Assembly (NCBI RefSeq): GCF_015831355.1
Contig: NZ_JADWYR010000002.1
Coordinates: 310,001-374,000, forward strand
DNA: 64,000 nt
Direction of reading: 5' to 3'
Source of the DNA: Panacibacter microcysteis
Lineage (GTDB): Bacteria > Bacteroidota > Bacteroidia > Chitinophagales > Chitinophagaceae
The notes below the pieces were generated by a model. The model was not told where the DNA came from and ran no database searches. It saw only the letters and a program-made list of their open reading frames with translations. Below are positions 34,301-42,002 of this stretch, one piece after another; within the stretch, counting starts at the first letter, position 1; the number at the start of each line of letters is the position of its first letter. The position numbers and the translations under genes were made by a program.

Positions 34301-34464
34301 GGGTATTTGGCAGAAGCTGGAGGGTAGTAAGATTTAACCCAGGCAGCCGCTTTTTCTTCCTGGGCTTTCTCATGGTTGCGTACCATCCATGTAAATGATA
34401 ATTGATAGAGGCAGATAATGACAAGCAAGATGGTAAAGAACCGCACCAAACCTTTAAGTTGCAT
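31315..34464 (-). CDS. secDF: Protein translocase subunit SecDF (fused)
   Basis: 1049 residues, a SecD-SecF fusion as is usual in Bacteroidota. An N-terminal helix (about 9-28) is followed by the SecD motif L-G-L-D-L-Q-G-G-M (107-115), the periplasmic P1 region, and the RND-like helices with A-V-D-T-N-V-I-I-F-E-R. The SecF half starts near residue 720 and has S-M-N-D-T-V-I-V-Y-D-R. It uses proton motive force to complete protein export through SecYEG. Residues about 291-342 are a Thr/Asn/Ala-rich low-complexity insertion in P1. It is monocistronic on the minus strand. Confidence 0.97.
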   Translation of the reverse strand: MQLKGLVRFFTILLVIICLYQLSFTWMVRNHEKAQEEKAAAWVKSYYPPASAKYPGDAERAAAYADSLDNLEKERLQRLLDSTEESKIGLFGLTTYKYAKDQELKLGLDLQGGMSVTMEVGLDGLIRSLANYSKNPAFNTAINNAVARKANTGSDLISLFADEYKKTSNGAKLGPLFVQSMRKDNSKAKLDPSDEEVITYLRLQAGNAFNNTFRILSNRIDRFGLASPTINPDPEKGIINVELAGIKDPERVRKYLQSTANLQFFEVFNINEVAESLQSADKAMSDYLKGNTTVDTATAVATVPDTTATVQNNTDTTKTATLSGNTADTNNNTATTGKATDSAKIRALENPIFSLFAGIAQGQQDEKGAVRFPPYVGYVLKRDTAQLGEYLRSAVVTGKLPANLVFMYGNVESETGVVQDRLALYAIKTLDNGQAKLEGNNISTSKQDFDDKGKPSISMNMDGVGTRIWAKMTADNVGKPIAIVLDNFVYSAPNVINAIPNGNSQISGRFTVQEAKDLADILQSGKLPAPAKIVAEQVVGPTLGDAAVTGGAMAFLISFVVIFILMLVYYNTGGWVANIALILNLLFTIGILAMFGFTLTAPGIAGLVLTIGMAVDTNVIIFERIKEELIKGKGYQTAVADGYKRSYAPVLDAHVTTFLTAFILFVFGLGPVLGFATTQMLGIVLSLFCGILVSRMITELFTNKKRHLEYFTGISKKIFKHTQFKFIEYRKIAYGISFVVLILGVAALFNGFDEGVEFSGGRSYTVKFATAPNVEEVRTELEKAFEESPIIKTVNTSDQLNITTSYKIKETGSNVDSVVVEKLYTGLQKFLPNTSLNQFKDSKTLVSSQKVLPSISEDLKRGATKATVIAIIVICLYIFIRFRDWRYSMGTIVALLHDVFVTLAVFSFARNLVPFPLEIDQHFIAAVLTVIGFSMNDTVIVYDRIREDSRLMKGTDKATIINTAINQTLSRTIMTSLTVFLTILILFIFGGEVTKGFAFAMLIGVITGTYSSIFVAAPILVDFGKDKPLGVQEEDAKAKAEKPVVIKTK

Positions 34465-34497
34465 ATAGTACTGGGTTTACAAAATTTTTGTGAGCGG

Positions 34498-34505
34498 CAA
34501 AGATA
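34498..34505 (-). promoter_or_regulatory. Putative -7 box of secDF
   Basis: On the minus strand TATCTTTG matches TAnnTTTG, 33 bases before the start codon. Confidence 0.45.
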
Positions 34506-34684
34506 ATGGTTTGATATGTAAATAGCACAGCAAAAAAAAGCCCTCTCAGACGCCATTTTACTAAAGAATAAGCCGGTTTATAATTGATTTTTAAGGTAAT
34601 CAGATGCATTGCCTGCGTTACCCGTCTTATTTGTTTAAACTGGCAGTGCAAAAACCTTTTTTATTGTTGGCCCGGCATTCGTCA

Positions 34685-34745
34685 TTATGGCATCACCTGT
34701 TGCGTCGCACTCTTGTGCAGCATATCATCAGGCAGCAGCTTCGCT
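34685..34745 (+). repeat. Interspersed repeat copy 12
   Basis: GTTGCGTCGCACTCTTGTGC is at 34699-34718 after GGCATCACCT. GCAGC-TTC-GCTGC forms a small hairpin about 20 bases downstream. A GCCCGGC box lies at about 34670. Confidence 0.85.
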
Positions 34746-34965
34746 GCAGTCTTCGTAAACCAAAACGACAATCATTATACAAATGCTCACGTGATTGTTG
34801 GCATTAGATTTTGCTGCAACGTTTATATAAGCTGTTATACAAGATTGCTCTTCCGGCATCATATATACCTGGCTGGCAGTCAGGCTATAACCGGCTTTGA
34901 CGCTTTCCCCAAAAGCCTGATCCTAAATTATTTTTATGAAAAAACTCGTAATTGGTTAAACTCCT

Positions 34966-34973
34966 TATTTTTG
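34966..34973 (+). promoter_or_regulatory. Putative -7 box of accD
   Basis: TATTTTTG matches TAnnTTTG, 19 bases before the accD ATG. Confidence 0.5.
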
Positions 34974-34992
34974 TCTCCTTCAAAAAGCCTTT

Positions 34993-35925
34993 ATGACAAC
35001 AAAAAAGGAAGAGGATTTTGAGAACAATCTTTCAGGAAATGAGGCAGCAGCATCGAACGTTCAGCATGGCGAGCCCAGACAAAAGTGGTATAAGCGCTTA
35101 CGAAAAGGAATTACAACATCTACTGCAGACAAAAAAGAAACACCGGAAGGTCTTTGGAACAAATGCCCCGAGTGTAACTATATAACCACAACAACAGAAT
35201 TGCAGGAAAACCTTTTTGTTTGTCCAAAATGCAATTACCACCACCGCATCAGCAGCGAAGATTATTTCGACATTCTTTTCGACAACAGGGAATATGATAT
35301 TATGTATGATAATATCGTAAGTAAAGACTTTTTAGGTTTTACTGACCTAAAGCCATATCAAAAAAGACTGGACGAAATACATGCTAAAACAGATTTAAAA
35401 GATAGTATGCGCGTGGCTGTTGGTAAAGTAAACGGCCAGGAACTGGTGGTTGCCTGTATGGATTTTGAATTTATTGGCGGATCACTCGGCAGCGTTATGG
35501 GAGAGAAGTTTAGCCGTGCTGTGGACTATTGTCTTGAGCACAAACTGCCTTATCTCGTGATTAGCAAAAGCGGCGGCGCACGTATGATGGAAAGTGCTTT
35601 TAGCCTGATGCAACTTGCAAAGACAAGCGGAAAACTGGCACAACTAAGTGAAGCCCGCCTGCCGTATATTTCATTACTTACAGACCCTACTTTTGGCGGA
35701 ATTTCTGCAAGTTTTGGTATGCTGGGAGATATGAATATTGCAGAGCCTGGCGCGTTGATAGGTTTTGCTGGCCCGCGTGTAATTAAAGAAACAATAAAGA
35801 AAGATCTGCCACCGGGTTTTCAAAGAAGCGAGTTTTTACTGGAGCACGGATTTCTTGATTTTATCATCGACAGAAAAAAATTGAAAGACAGGCTTTCTCA
35901 GTTGATTGTGCTGCTAAGGAATTAA
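34993..35925 (+). CDS. accD: Acetyl-CoA carboxylase carboxyltransferase subunit beta
   Basis: 310 residues. The N-terminal zinc ribbon has Cys58, Cys61, Cys77 and Cys80 (C-P-E-C and C-P-K-C). The crotonase-like carboxyltransferase domain follows, with [19 protein letters not shown] and [11 protein letters not shown] segments. With AccA it transfers carboxyl from biotin to acetyl-CoA, the first committed step of fatty acid synthesis. The N-terminal extension of about 50 residues before the zinc ribbon is longer than in Escherichia coli. Confidence 0.97.
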   Translation: MTTKKEEDFENNLSGNEAAASNVQHGEPRQKWYKRLRKGITTSTADKKETPEGLWNKCPECNYITTTTELQENLFVCPKCNYHHRISSEDYFDILFDNREYDIMYDNIVSKDFLGFTDLKPYQKRLDEIHAKTDLKDSMRVAVGKVNGQELVVACMDFEFIGGSLGSVMGEKFSRAVDYCLEHKLPYLVISKSGGARMMESAFSLMQLAKTSGKLAQLSEARLPYISLLTDPTFGGISASFGMLGDMNIAEPGALIGFAGPRVIKETIKKDLPPGFQRSEFLLEHGFLDFIIDRKKLKDRLSQLIVLLRN

Positions 35926-35938
35926 CTCTATATTCATC

Positions 35939-37196
35939 ATGAACCCAACCCGTTATTTACTTACACTTACATAATGTGTAATTTTTTTTGTTGCAAATAC
36001 GCTGGAAACATATGAGATAACAGATAGTGAAACTAAGGTCATCACACATGGCAAATCGGATAATTATGTTTCCCGGGGTAATGCAAACAACATTACAAAA
36101 AGAATATCTCTAAGCTTTGCTGAACGCGATAACTGTTACCACTTTCTTACCGATAGCAACTTTAAAGTACTGCGTAGATACATTTCTCTAATAACATCTT
36201 ATGACAGAGGCTACGACGTAATTGCTCAAAAAAGTAATAACGATACTTTCTACAATTATTTGAGAAAACCAGGTTCTAATACTGTGTATATGATTGGGAG
36301 CGCACTTTCAAATCTTTCAAAGTTATTTCAAAAGACAAAAATACTGACCTGGAAATGGCCAGATCGAAAGCCAAATTATACCCTGGCACCGGTAACGAGT
36401 TTTATATTACACTCGATGATGCACTTAAATACACTGTATTGCTGTCTATCAATTATGAGGGTGGGTCAGCCACAACCAAAGTTTTGTATAAACAAAATTT
36501 TTATTGTAACCAGGTGGTCAATGTAAATAGCTTACAGCACAACTCCTATCTTTTTGAGGGAAAACTTTTCCAATTGACTTTTTGTCCAAATGATATGCTT
36601 ATTGAAATTAAAAACGTTGCAACCGATTCTGCGCTAGTGTCTTTTCATGCATCAAAAGATTCAATTATTGCGTTTGCAAGTACAGAAATAAGTAAAAATG
36701 AAGTATCATCCAGGCCGCCAAATATTATATGGAGCTTAAAGTATAATAGTAATACCTCAAACAAGAAAGATTTACGTGCAAAAGATTTTTTCAGGGCCAT
36801 CAATGCACATGAACTATCACTAACAGCGGAAAGGGTGGGAGATAAAGTTGTTTTGAAGATAGGAGAATCTCATGAAAATTCTGTTAGCAAAAGTGGATGT
36901 TATGCGCCTGGCGGGTTTAGCGGAGGCGGTGGTTTCAGCGGCAGGGTTTATGTGTTGCCATCATATTCTTTTCATGCACAATCTGAGACTTTTTTCAAGA
37001 CCATAATGAAGACTCCGGAATCGCCCATTATTTTATTTCAGGATGTTATGACCCAAAATCCGATAAACTAAAAAATTTTGACAACAATGCTATTAGTGTA
37101 GCGACCGCTATAAGCATATTCAGCATGAGTAATAAGCTATATTATCTTTTTTGGTCAACAGCCGGCAATAAGCTTGCTGTTGCAGAATTTGATTGA
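35939..37196 (+). pseudogene. Decayed gene for a secreted protein of unknown function (one stop, two frameshifts)
   Basis: Coding potential runs through three frames. It starts at ATG 35939 with a signal-peptide-like start that is broken by an in-frame TAA at 35972-35974. Frame 2 (relative to base 1) stays open to about 36290. Coding then moves to the frame that contains the 36355-37071 ORF; joining them gives a continuous N-T-V-Y / D-W-E-R-T-F-K-S-F-K sequence. The second shift is best placed in the six-T run 36990-36995: one more T would restore E-T-F-F-Q-D-H-N-E-D-S-G. The last frame ends at TGA 37194-37196. Both shifts fit single-base losses. No known domain is recognised. Sequencing error remains possible, especially at the T-run. 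Confidence 0.75.
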
Positions 37197-37207
37197 TTAA
37201 TTCAGAC

Positions 37208-37215
37208 TATTTTTG
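37208..37215 (+). promoter_or_regulatory. Putative -7 box of smpB
   Basis: TATTTTTG matches TAnnTTTG, 18 bases before the smpB ATG; a TTTG lies 16 bases further upstream (37188-37191), closer than the usual -33 spacing. Confidence 0.5.
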
Positions 37216-37233
37216 CAGGCTCACACAGACGCT

Positions 37234-37674
37234 ATGGCAAAGGAAATGAACAACAGGCAAGCTTACTACAATTACTACATCGATGATAAATATGTGGCAG
37301 GTATGGTTTTGCTCGGTACAGAAGTAAAATCAATAAGAGATGGTAAAGTGAGTTTTAATGATGCTTATTGTATGTTTGATGATAATGAGTTATGGGTACG
37401 GGGTCTTTACATTGCGGAATATTCTCATGGTACGGTAAATAATCATATTGCAGTACATGACCGGAAGCTGCTTTTGACCAAAAGAGAACTTAAAAAACTA
37501 CAGACTAAAATCAAAGAGAAGGGCTTTACAATCATTCCGCTTAAAGTATTCTTCAACGATAAAAGCCTTGTAAAGCTGGAAATTGGTCTTGGCCGCGGAA
37601 AAAAACTACATGATAAGCGCGAAACCATTAAAGAGCGCGATACACAAAAAGAAATTAAAAGATACCTGAAATAA
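37234..37674 (+). CDS. smpB: SsrA-binding protein SmpB
   Basis: 146 residues from ATG 37234. The OB-fold has G-M-V-L-L-G-T-E-V-K-S-I-R, then a F-x-D-A-Y segment and H-D-R-K-L-L-L. The basic C-terminal tail G-R-G-K-K-L-H-D-K-R-E-T-I-K-E-R-D is the part that enters the decoding centre. It delivers tmRNA to stalled ribosomes. An in-frame upstream start at 37213 falls within the promoter box and is unlikely. Confidence 0.97.
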   Translation: MAKEMNNRQAYYNYYIDDKYVAGMVLLGTEVKSIRDGKVSFNDAYCMFDDNELWVRGLYIAEYSHGTVNNHIAVHDRKLLLTKRELKKLQTKIKEKGFTIIPLKVFFNDKSLVKLEIGLGRGKKLHDKRETIKERDTQKEIKRYLK

Positions 37675-37708
37675 TCAGCGAAGATGGTTGATAAGAAGGG
37701 TGACCTTG

Positions 37709-38104
37709 CTATGATTTTTCATTCATCACATCCATCTTTGGTAGTAATGTCATGGCCTGTATAACAATGGCTGCAAGCATTAGAAGGTAAAGTCCGGCCT
37801 TTTTTTCCGGGCATTCTCCCAGTATACAACTGCCTAATAAAAGGTAATTTCTAAGCGCCCATGCAAGATTGATTGCAGCAATAAAAACGTTGGTCCGTTT
37901 AGCCCAGATTTTCGGCACCGCAAAGAAGATAAGGCATATTACAGACAATATCACATTCAGGTATCCCGGTTTACCGAAGTTTGTACCTTCTGCGCTAAAG
38001 CCGGTTACTGTTATCTGTTTGCTCGCAATAAATGTAAATGGCATAAAACAAATACCTATTAATGCCAGTACTGCGAGGATGCCTATCAGTTGAGAGTGTT
38101 TCAT
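37709..38104 (-). CDS. Small integral membrane protein, unknown function
   Basis: 131 residues from ATG 38104; a longer frame up to 38203 would run through the tRNA-Cys gene and is rejected. Hydrophobic segments lie at about 5-24, 45-62, 70-87 and 105-122, giving four predicted membrane helices. A C-I-L-G-E-C motif lies between the last two. No family is recognised with certainty. Confidence 0.7.
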   Translation of the reverse strand: MKHSQLIGILAVLALIGICFMPFTFIASKQITVTGFSAEGTNFGKPGYLNVILSVICLIFFAVPKIWAKRTNVFIAAINLAWALRNYLLLGSCILGECPEKKAGLYLLMLAAIVIQAMTLLPKMDVMNEKS

Positions 38105-38110
38105 ACAAAA

Positions 38111-38140
38111 TAAAAGGATCATCAGCGTGATCCTTTTTGT
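38111..38140 (-). terminator. Terminator of tRNA-Cys
   Basis: AAAAGGATCA (38112-38121) pairs with TGATCCTTTT (38128-38137), 10 bases beyond the tRNA 3' end on the minus strand. Confidence 0.8.
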
Positions 38141-38146
38141 TTTTAG

Positions 38147-38217
38147 AGGTCCCGAGCAGATTCGAACTGCTGTAGAAGCTTTTGCAGAGCTCTGCCTAGC
38201 CACTCGGCCACGGAACC
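38147..38217 (-). tRNA. tRNA-Cys (GCA)
   Basis: 71 nt. The acceptor stem GGTTCCG/CGGGACC (one G-T pair), discriminator T, anticodon stem GAGCT/AGCTT with loop CTGCAAA, and T-arm with GTTCGAAT are visible on the minus strand. Confidence 0.96.
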
Positions 38218-38330
38218 ATTTTTTTCAGGCTGCGAAAATAGGGTATTTTTGAAAACCAAGTGCAGAAATAAGTGGCTGAATATTTTTGAAAATGCTAAAA
38301 CACATTATTTTCTAACGCTTTAGCGACCGA

Positions 38331-38338
38331 TATTTTTG
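38331..38338 (+). promoter_or_regulatory. Putative -7 box upstream of the nucleoside phosphorylase gene
   Basis: TATTTTTG matches TAnnTTTG. If used, the transcript would begin before repeat copy 13 and carry it in its 5' leader of about 110 bases. Confidence 0.4.
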
Positions 38339-38359
38339 CAACTTAAGGCATGCAGTATC

Positions 38360-38440
38360 GTTGTTGCCAACAGCTATGGTGTACAAGAGTGCGACGCAAC
38401 AGCAGCTTAATAATTGCACTGCCGCCGGCTTCATAAAAAT
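38360..38440 (-). repeat. Interspersed repeat copy 13
   Basis: The core GTACAAGAGTGCGACGCAAC is at 38381-38400. TGTTGC (38362-38367) and GCAACA (38396-38401) can pair. GCCGGCTTCATAA at 38424-38436 is the terminal box. Confidence 0.88.
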
Positions 38441-38453
38441 AAAATGTCTGACC

Positions 38454-39329
38454 ATGCACAAAATTGAATCGTCTGAGCTGATCATTAATAACCGGGGCGC
38501 TATTTATCACCTGGATGTAAGGCCCGAAGAGCTGGCTGAAACGGTCATTACTGTGGGAGACCCGGGGCGTGTGGAACAGGTAAGTAAACATTTTGATAAG
38601 GTGGAACACAGGCTACAGCACAGGGAATTTATAACACATACAGGCTACCTTGGCAGGAAGCGGATATCTGTTGTATCAACAGGTATAGGTCCTGATAATA
38701 TTGATATTGTTATGAATGAACTGGATGCGCTGGTAAATATTGATTTCGATGAAAGAACTGTAAAAAGGGAACTGAGCACTCTTACCGTTATAAGACTTGG
38801 TACCAGTGGCGCTTTGCAGGCAGATATACCTGTTGACAGCTATGTGGCGGGTACGCATGGCCTGGGAATAGATAACCTTCTGAATTATTACAAGCACAGT
38901 AACAATGAAGAAGAGAAAATACTGCTTCAGCAATTTGCAGCACACACACAACTGGACAACAATTTTTCTCACCCATATATTGCTACGGCGTCTGCTGCAG
39001 TAATCAAACATTTTGTTGAAGGGTTTCATCATGGCATTACCGTTACGTGCCCGGGGTTTTATGGCCCGCAAGGCAGGGTTTTGCGTCTTGGGCTTACCAA
39101 TCCTCAACTGGTGGACCGGCTGACGCAGTTTTATTATGGCAACCATCGTATCACCAATTTTGAAATGGAAACAAGCGCTATTTATGGCCTGGGTAAATTG
39201 CTCGGTCACCACTGCCTGAGCGCTAATGTAATTGTGGCAAACCGTGTAAGCAAGACATTTACCAAAGATGGGGCCGCTGCAGTAGAAGGTTTAATCACTA
39301 AAGCCCTTGGCATAATTGAGCACATATAA
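38454..39329 (+). CDS. Nucleoside phosphorylase (uridine phosphorylase-like)
   Basis: 291 residues from ATG 38454. An upstream TTG at 38361 would translate repeat copy 13 and is rejected. Family motifs are T-V-G-D-P-G-R-V (phosphate binding, about residues 33-40), V-S-T-G-I-G-P-D-N (about 72-80), V-I-R-L-G-T-S-G-A-L (about 113-122) and a nucleoside-binding N-F-E-M-E-T-S segment (about 239-245). It splits a nucleoside with phosphate into base and ribose-1-phosphate. The base specificity (uridine or purine) is uncertain. Confidence 0.9.
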   Translation: MHKIESSELIINNRGAIYHLDVRPEELAETVITVGDPGRVEQVSKHFDKVEHRLQHREFITHTGYLGRKRISVVSTGIGPDNIDIVMNELDALVNIDFDERTVKRELSTLTVIRLGTSGALQADIPVDSYVAGTHGLGIDNLLNYYKHSNNEEEKILLQQFAAHTQLDNNFSHPYIATASAAVIKHFVEGFHHGITVTCPGFYGPQGRVLRLGLTNPQLVDRLTQFYYGNHRITNFEMETSAIYGLGKLLGHHCLSANVIVANRVSKTFTKDGAAAVEGLITKALGIIEHI

Positions 39330-39392
39330 ATACATTGATCTGCGTTATTCATTCATGCAGTTGTAACTTGCGCAATCAACAGAAAAGTTAAT

Positions 39393-40172
39393 ATGAAAAT
39401 TGTTTTTTATAAATACCAGGGCACAGGCAATGACTTTATCATTATAGACAACAGGAATAACAGTCTTTCACTTACCACCGCACAGGTAAAAAAAATGTGC
39501 GACCGCCGTTTTGGAATAGGTGCCGATGGCCTTATGCTGCTCGATGCAGCGCCGGGCTATGATTTCAAAATGGTGTATTATAACGCCGACGGCAAGGAGA
39601 GCACCATGTGTGGTAATGGAGGTCGTTGTCTTGTAAAATTTGCACACCATAGCGGCATTAAAAAAAGTAAATATCTTTTTATAGCGGTAGACGGCGCACA
39701 TGAAGCCACTGTTGAAGACAATGGATGGGTATATCTTAAAATGAAAAATGTAAAAGGCATTGAAAAGCATTTTGCAGATGCTATCTTGGATACCGGCTCA
39801 CCGCATTATGTAAAAAACATAGATAACCTGGCAACCTATGATGTGGTGCGTTATGGAAAAGAAATAAGGAACAGCGAAAGCTTTAAAAAGAATGGCATCA
39901 ATGTAAACTTTGTAGAGCAGCAGGACCGTTCCATTTTTGTAAGAACTTTTGAACGGGGTGTAGAAGATGAAACGCTGAGCTGTGGTACAGGGGTTACGGC
40001 AGCTGCACTTGTATATGCACACAATGACAATGGATTTAACCGCGTAGAAATAAAAACACTTGGCGGCAACCTGGCTGTAGAGTTTGATAAAAGAAGCGAT
40101 GATACCTTTGAAAATGTATGGCTTTGCGGCCCGGCAGATTTTGTTTTTAAAGGAGATATAGAGGTTGCTTAG
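39393..40172 (+). CDS. dapF: Diaminopimelate epimerase
   Basis: 259 residues. The two catalytic cysteines are Cys73 in T-M-C-G-N-G-G-R-C and Cys197 in L-S-C-G-T-G. The N-terminal Y-Q-G-T-G-N-D-F motif is also present. It interconverts LL- and meso-diaminopimelate for lysine and peptidoglycan synthesis. It follows the phosphorylase gene by 63 bp in the same direction. Confidence 0.96.
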   Translation: MKIVFYKYQGTGNDFIIIDNRNNSLSLTTAQVKKMCDRRFGIGADGLMLLDAAPGYDFKMVYYNADGKESTMCGNGGRCLVKFAHHSGIKKSKYLFIAVDGAHEATVEDNGWVYLKMKNVKGIEKHFADAILDTGSPHYVKNIDNLATYDVVRYGKEIRNSESFKKNGINVNFVEQQDRSIFVRTFERGVEDETLSCGTGVTAAALVYAHNDNGFNRVEIKTLGGNLAVEFDKRSDDTFENVWLCGPADFVFKGDIEVA

Positions 40173-40243
40173 TACTGCATCGTAGTTGTAATAATAAATT
40201 GTGCTTAACTTTCTTATAATCTAAAGTCTTTCTTTCAAGCCCC

Positions 40244-40251
40244 TATCTTTG
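40244..40251 (+). promoter_or_regulatory. Putative -7 box of corA
   Basis: TATCTTTG matches TAnnTTTG, only 7 bases before the TTG start codon, so transcription would start at or next to the start codon. Confidence 0.45.
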
Positions 40252-40258
40252 CCGCGCT

Positions 40259-41197
40259 TTGATACAGTACTTCAAAAATATCAACAACCAGACGGTAGCC
40301 ATAAATAAACCTGAAAACGGTATATGGGTTAATCTTGTGCCACCATTAAAAGATGAAGAGTTTGATGAGTTAAGTGAAGTACTGGAAATACCAATCGGAT
40401 TTTTGAGAGACTCGCTGGATATAGATGAGAGACCGCGCTACGAAATTGAAGACAATGTAAAATTCGTTGTCATTAAAACCCCTGCAGAGAATAACTCTTT
40501 TAACGATAGTGATGCTTATTATATCACCATACCTATCTGCATAATCTTAACGCATAACCATATTGTTACCGTTAACTCATTCGACAACGGAGCCATAAAA
40601 AAATTCCTGAATACTTTCGAAAAACGCCATCCGGATAAACGCAGCATGATGGTCTTAAAGATCTTTGAGAAAGTGGTACAGAATTTCATGGAGTTTTTAA
40701 AAGAGATCAACCATAACCGCAACCTATACGAACAAAAGCTGTACGATAGTAACCGCAATGAAGAATTGCTCAACCTCATGCGCATTCAAAAAAGCCTTGT
40801 ATACTTTGTTACCGCCCTGCGCAGTAATGAACTTATGATGCTAAAAATGGAGCGCACAAATTTTCTCGGTCTTAATGAAGAAGAAAGAGAATTCTTAACC
40901 GACCTTATAGTAGACACCAGCCAGGCGCTCGAAATGGCCAACGTTTATACCAATATCCTCAGCAGCACCATGGATGCATTTGCCAGCATCATCAGCAACA
41001 ACCTGAATAATGTAATGAAGCGGCTTACATCCATTACCATTGTGCTTATGCTTCCAACACTCATCACCAGTATCTATGGTATGAACGTAGACATACCTTA
41101 CCAGCATACGCAGCATGCGTTTTACATTCCTGTTATTCTATCACTTTGTGTGTCTGTAATTATAGCCTGGTACTTTATGAAGAAGAAGTGGTTCTGA
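40259..41197 (+). CDS. corA: CorA-family magnesium/divalent-cation transporter
   Basis: 312 residues from a TTG at 40259; the conserved N-terminal domain leaves no good ATG downstream. The long cytoplasmic domain ends in a stalk helix, followed by two membrane helices (about 251-271 and 286-306). The pore signature Y-G-M-N (273-276) sits between them, and the C-terminus is basic (K-K-K-W-F). It imports Mg2+ or Co2+ as a pentamer. Confidence 0.9.
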   Translation: MIQYFKNINNQTVAINKPENGIWVNLVPPLKDEEFDELSEVLEIPIGFLRDSLDIDERPRYEIEDNVKFVVIKTPAENNSFNDSDAYYITIPICIILTHNHIVTVNSFDNGAIKKFLNTFEKRHPDKRSMMVLKIFEKVVQNFMEFLKEINHNRNLYEQKLYDSNRNEELLNLMRIQKSLVYFVTALRSNELMMLKMERTNFLGLNEEEREFLTDLIVDTSQALEMANVYTNILSSTMDAFASIISNNLNNVMKRLTSITIVLMLPTLITSIYGMNVDIPYQHTQHAFYIPVILSLCVSVIIAWYFMKKKWF

Positions 41198-41234
41198 TGC
41201 CGTTTTTTTTATCATTGTCCGGGCAATAGTACAG

Positions 41235-41275
41235 GTGGCATCGCCTGTTGTGTCACTCACTTTATCGTCCCTTTT
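41235..41275 (+). repeat. Interspersed repeat copy 14 (subfamily B)
   Basis: GGCATCGCCT is followed by GTTGTGTCACTCAC at 41247-41260; the 3' end of the core has diverged. Confidence 0.75.
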
Positions 41276-41468
41276 TCATGGCAGCAGTGTACAACCCTCT
41301 TACTGTTTTTTATCCGCGTGTTTAATGCCATCTTTCACTCAGCTGATATAAATTGTATTTAATCTTTTTTTCCTTTTACTACATGATCAATATCAGTTTC
41401 AGATGTTGCGGTAATTAGTTTTTTTCAGTGCCTGTCTTTTGAAATTTGTGCAACAAAAATCAACTTTT

Positions 41469-41846
41469 ATGCAGCATACAATACAGGCATTTGAAAGAGA
41501 TCACAATGGTATTCCGCTTATCAATAATGCAACAACCGGTTCACGCAATGTCCTTGCACGTTTTATAAACTGGTGTGCAACACAGGACAAAAGCCGCATG
41601 CTATGGCTTGGTCTTGCATATATGGGCCTTATAGGAATGGCATTGCCTTGTACGCTGTTTGCAATCATCTTCCTTGGCGGCAATAATTTCACGCTCATTG
41701 TTGTTGCGGCAGTCATTAATGTGCCTGTATTGGCATTAAACCTGGCAGCACAAAGCACGAAGATTACCTTACCTGCTTTATTCTTTGCGCTAGTGGCAGA
41801 CGTTGCTATCATACTTTATAGTGTTGTCTATTTTTTATATCATTGA
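41469..41846 (+). CDS. Small membrane protein, unknown function
   Basis: 125 residues from ATG 41469 (an upstream start at 41439 is less likely). After a hydrophilic N-terminus of about 45 residues come three hydrophobic segments (about 46-66, 70-90 and 97-120). No motif is recognised. It ends at a clear terminator and appears monocistronic. Confidence 0.7.
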   Translation: MQHTIQAFERDHNGIPLINNATTGSRNVLARFINWCATQDKSRMLWLGLAYMGLIGMALPCTLFAIIFLGGNNFTLIVVAAVINVPVLALNLAAQSTKITLPALFFALVADVAIILYSVVYFLYH

Positions 41847-41865
41847 GTAACTTGATGTTTTGACT

Positions 41866-41895
41866 AAAGCCGGTAATTCTTTACCGGCTTTTCTG
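41866..41895 (+). terminator. Terminator of the small membrane protein gene
   Basis: AAAGCCGGTAA (41866-41876) and TTACCGGCTTT (41881-41891) form a perfect stem with TTCT loop. Confidence 0.85.
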
Positions 41896-42002
41896 TTTTC
41901 GGAAAGTATTGGAAAACCTGCTGCAATAAAAGCTGCCTGCAGAAAGCATATTTCATAGCGTAAAGTATTTACATTTATGCAACTGCATTAAAAATAACTG
42001 CT

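Larger units (their letters stand above)
34465..34992. other. Divergent intergenic region secDF/accD
   Basis: 528 bp. It contains the secDF promoter, repeat copy 12 and the accD promoter. I see no gene; small frames here are repeat-derived. Confidence 0.6.

Noticed and set aside
31315-34464. Frames on the plus strand opposite secDF (for example 32896-33294 and 33620-34072)
   Set aside because: They are shadows of the long, motif-confirmed secDF gene.
34604-34807. Small frames with R-R-T-L-V-like peptides at repeat copies (also near 14930, 29700 and 51702)
   Set aside because: They translate the repeat core itself; the peptide similarity follows from the DNA repeat and no start signal or conserved length supports a protein.
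36260-36526. 88-residue frame as a separate gene
   Set aside because: Its first part is the end of the first segment of the pseudogene; the rest overlaps the next segment out of frame.
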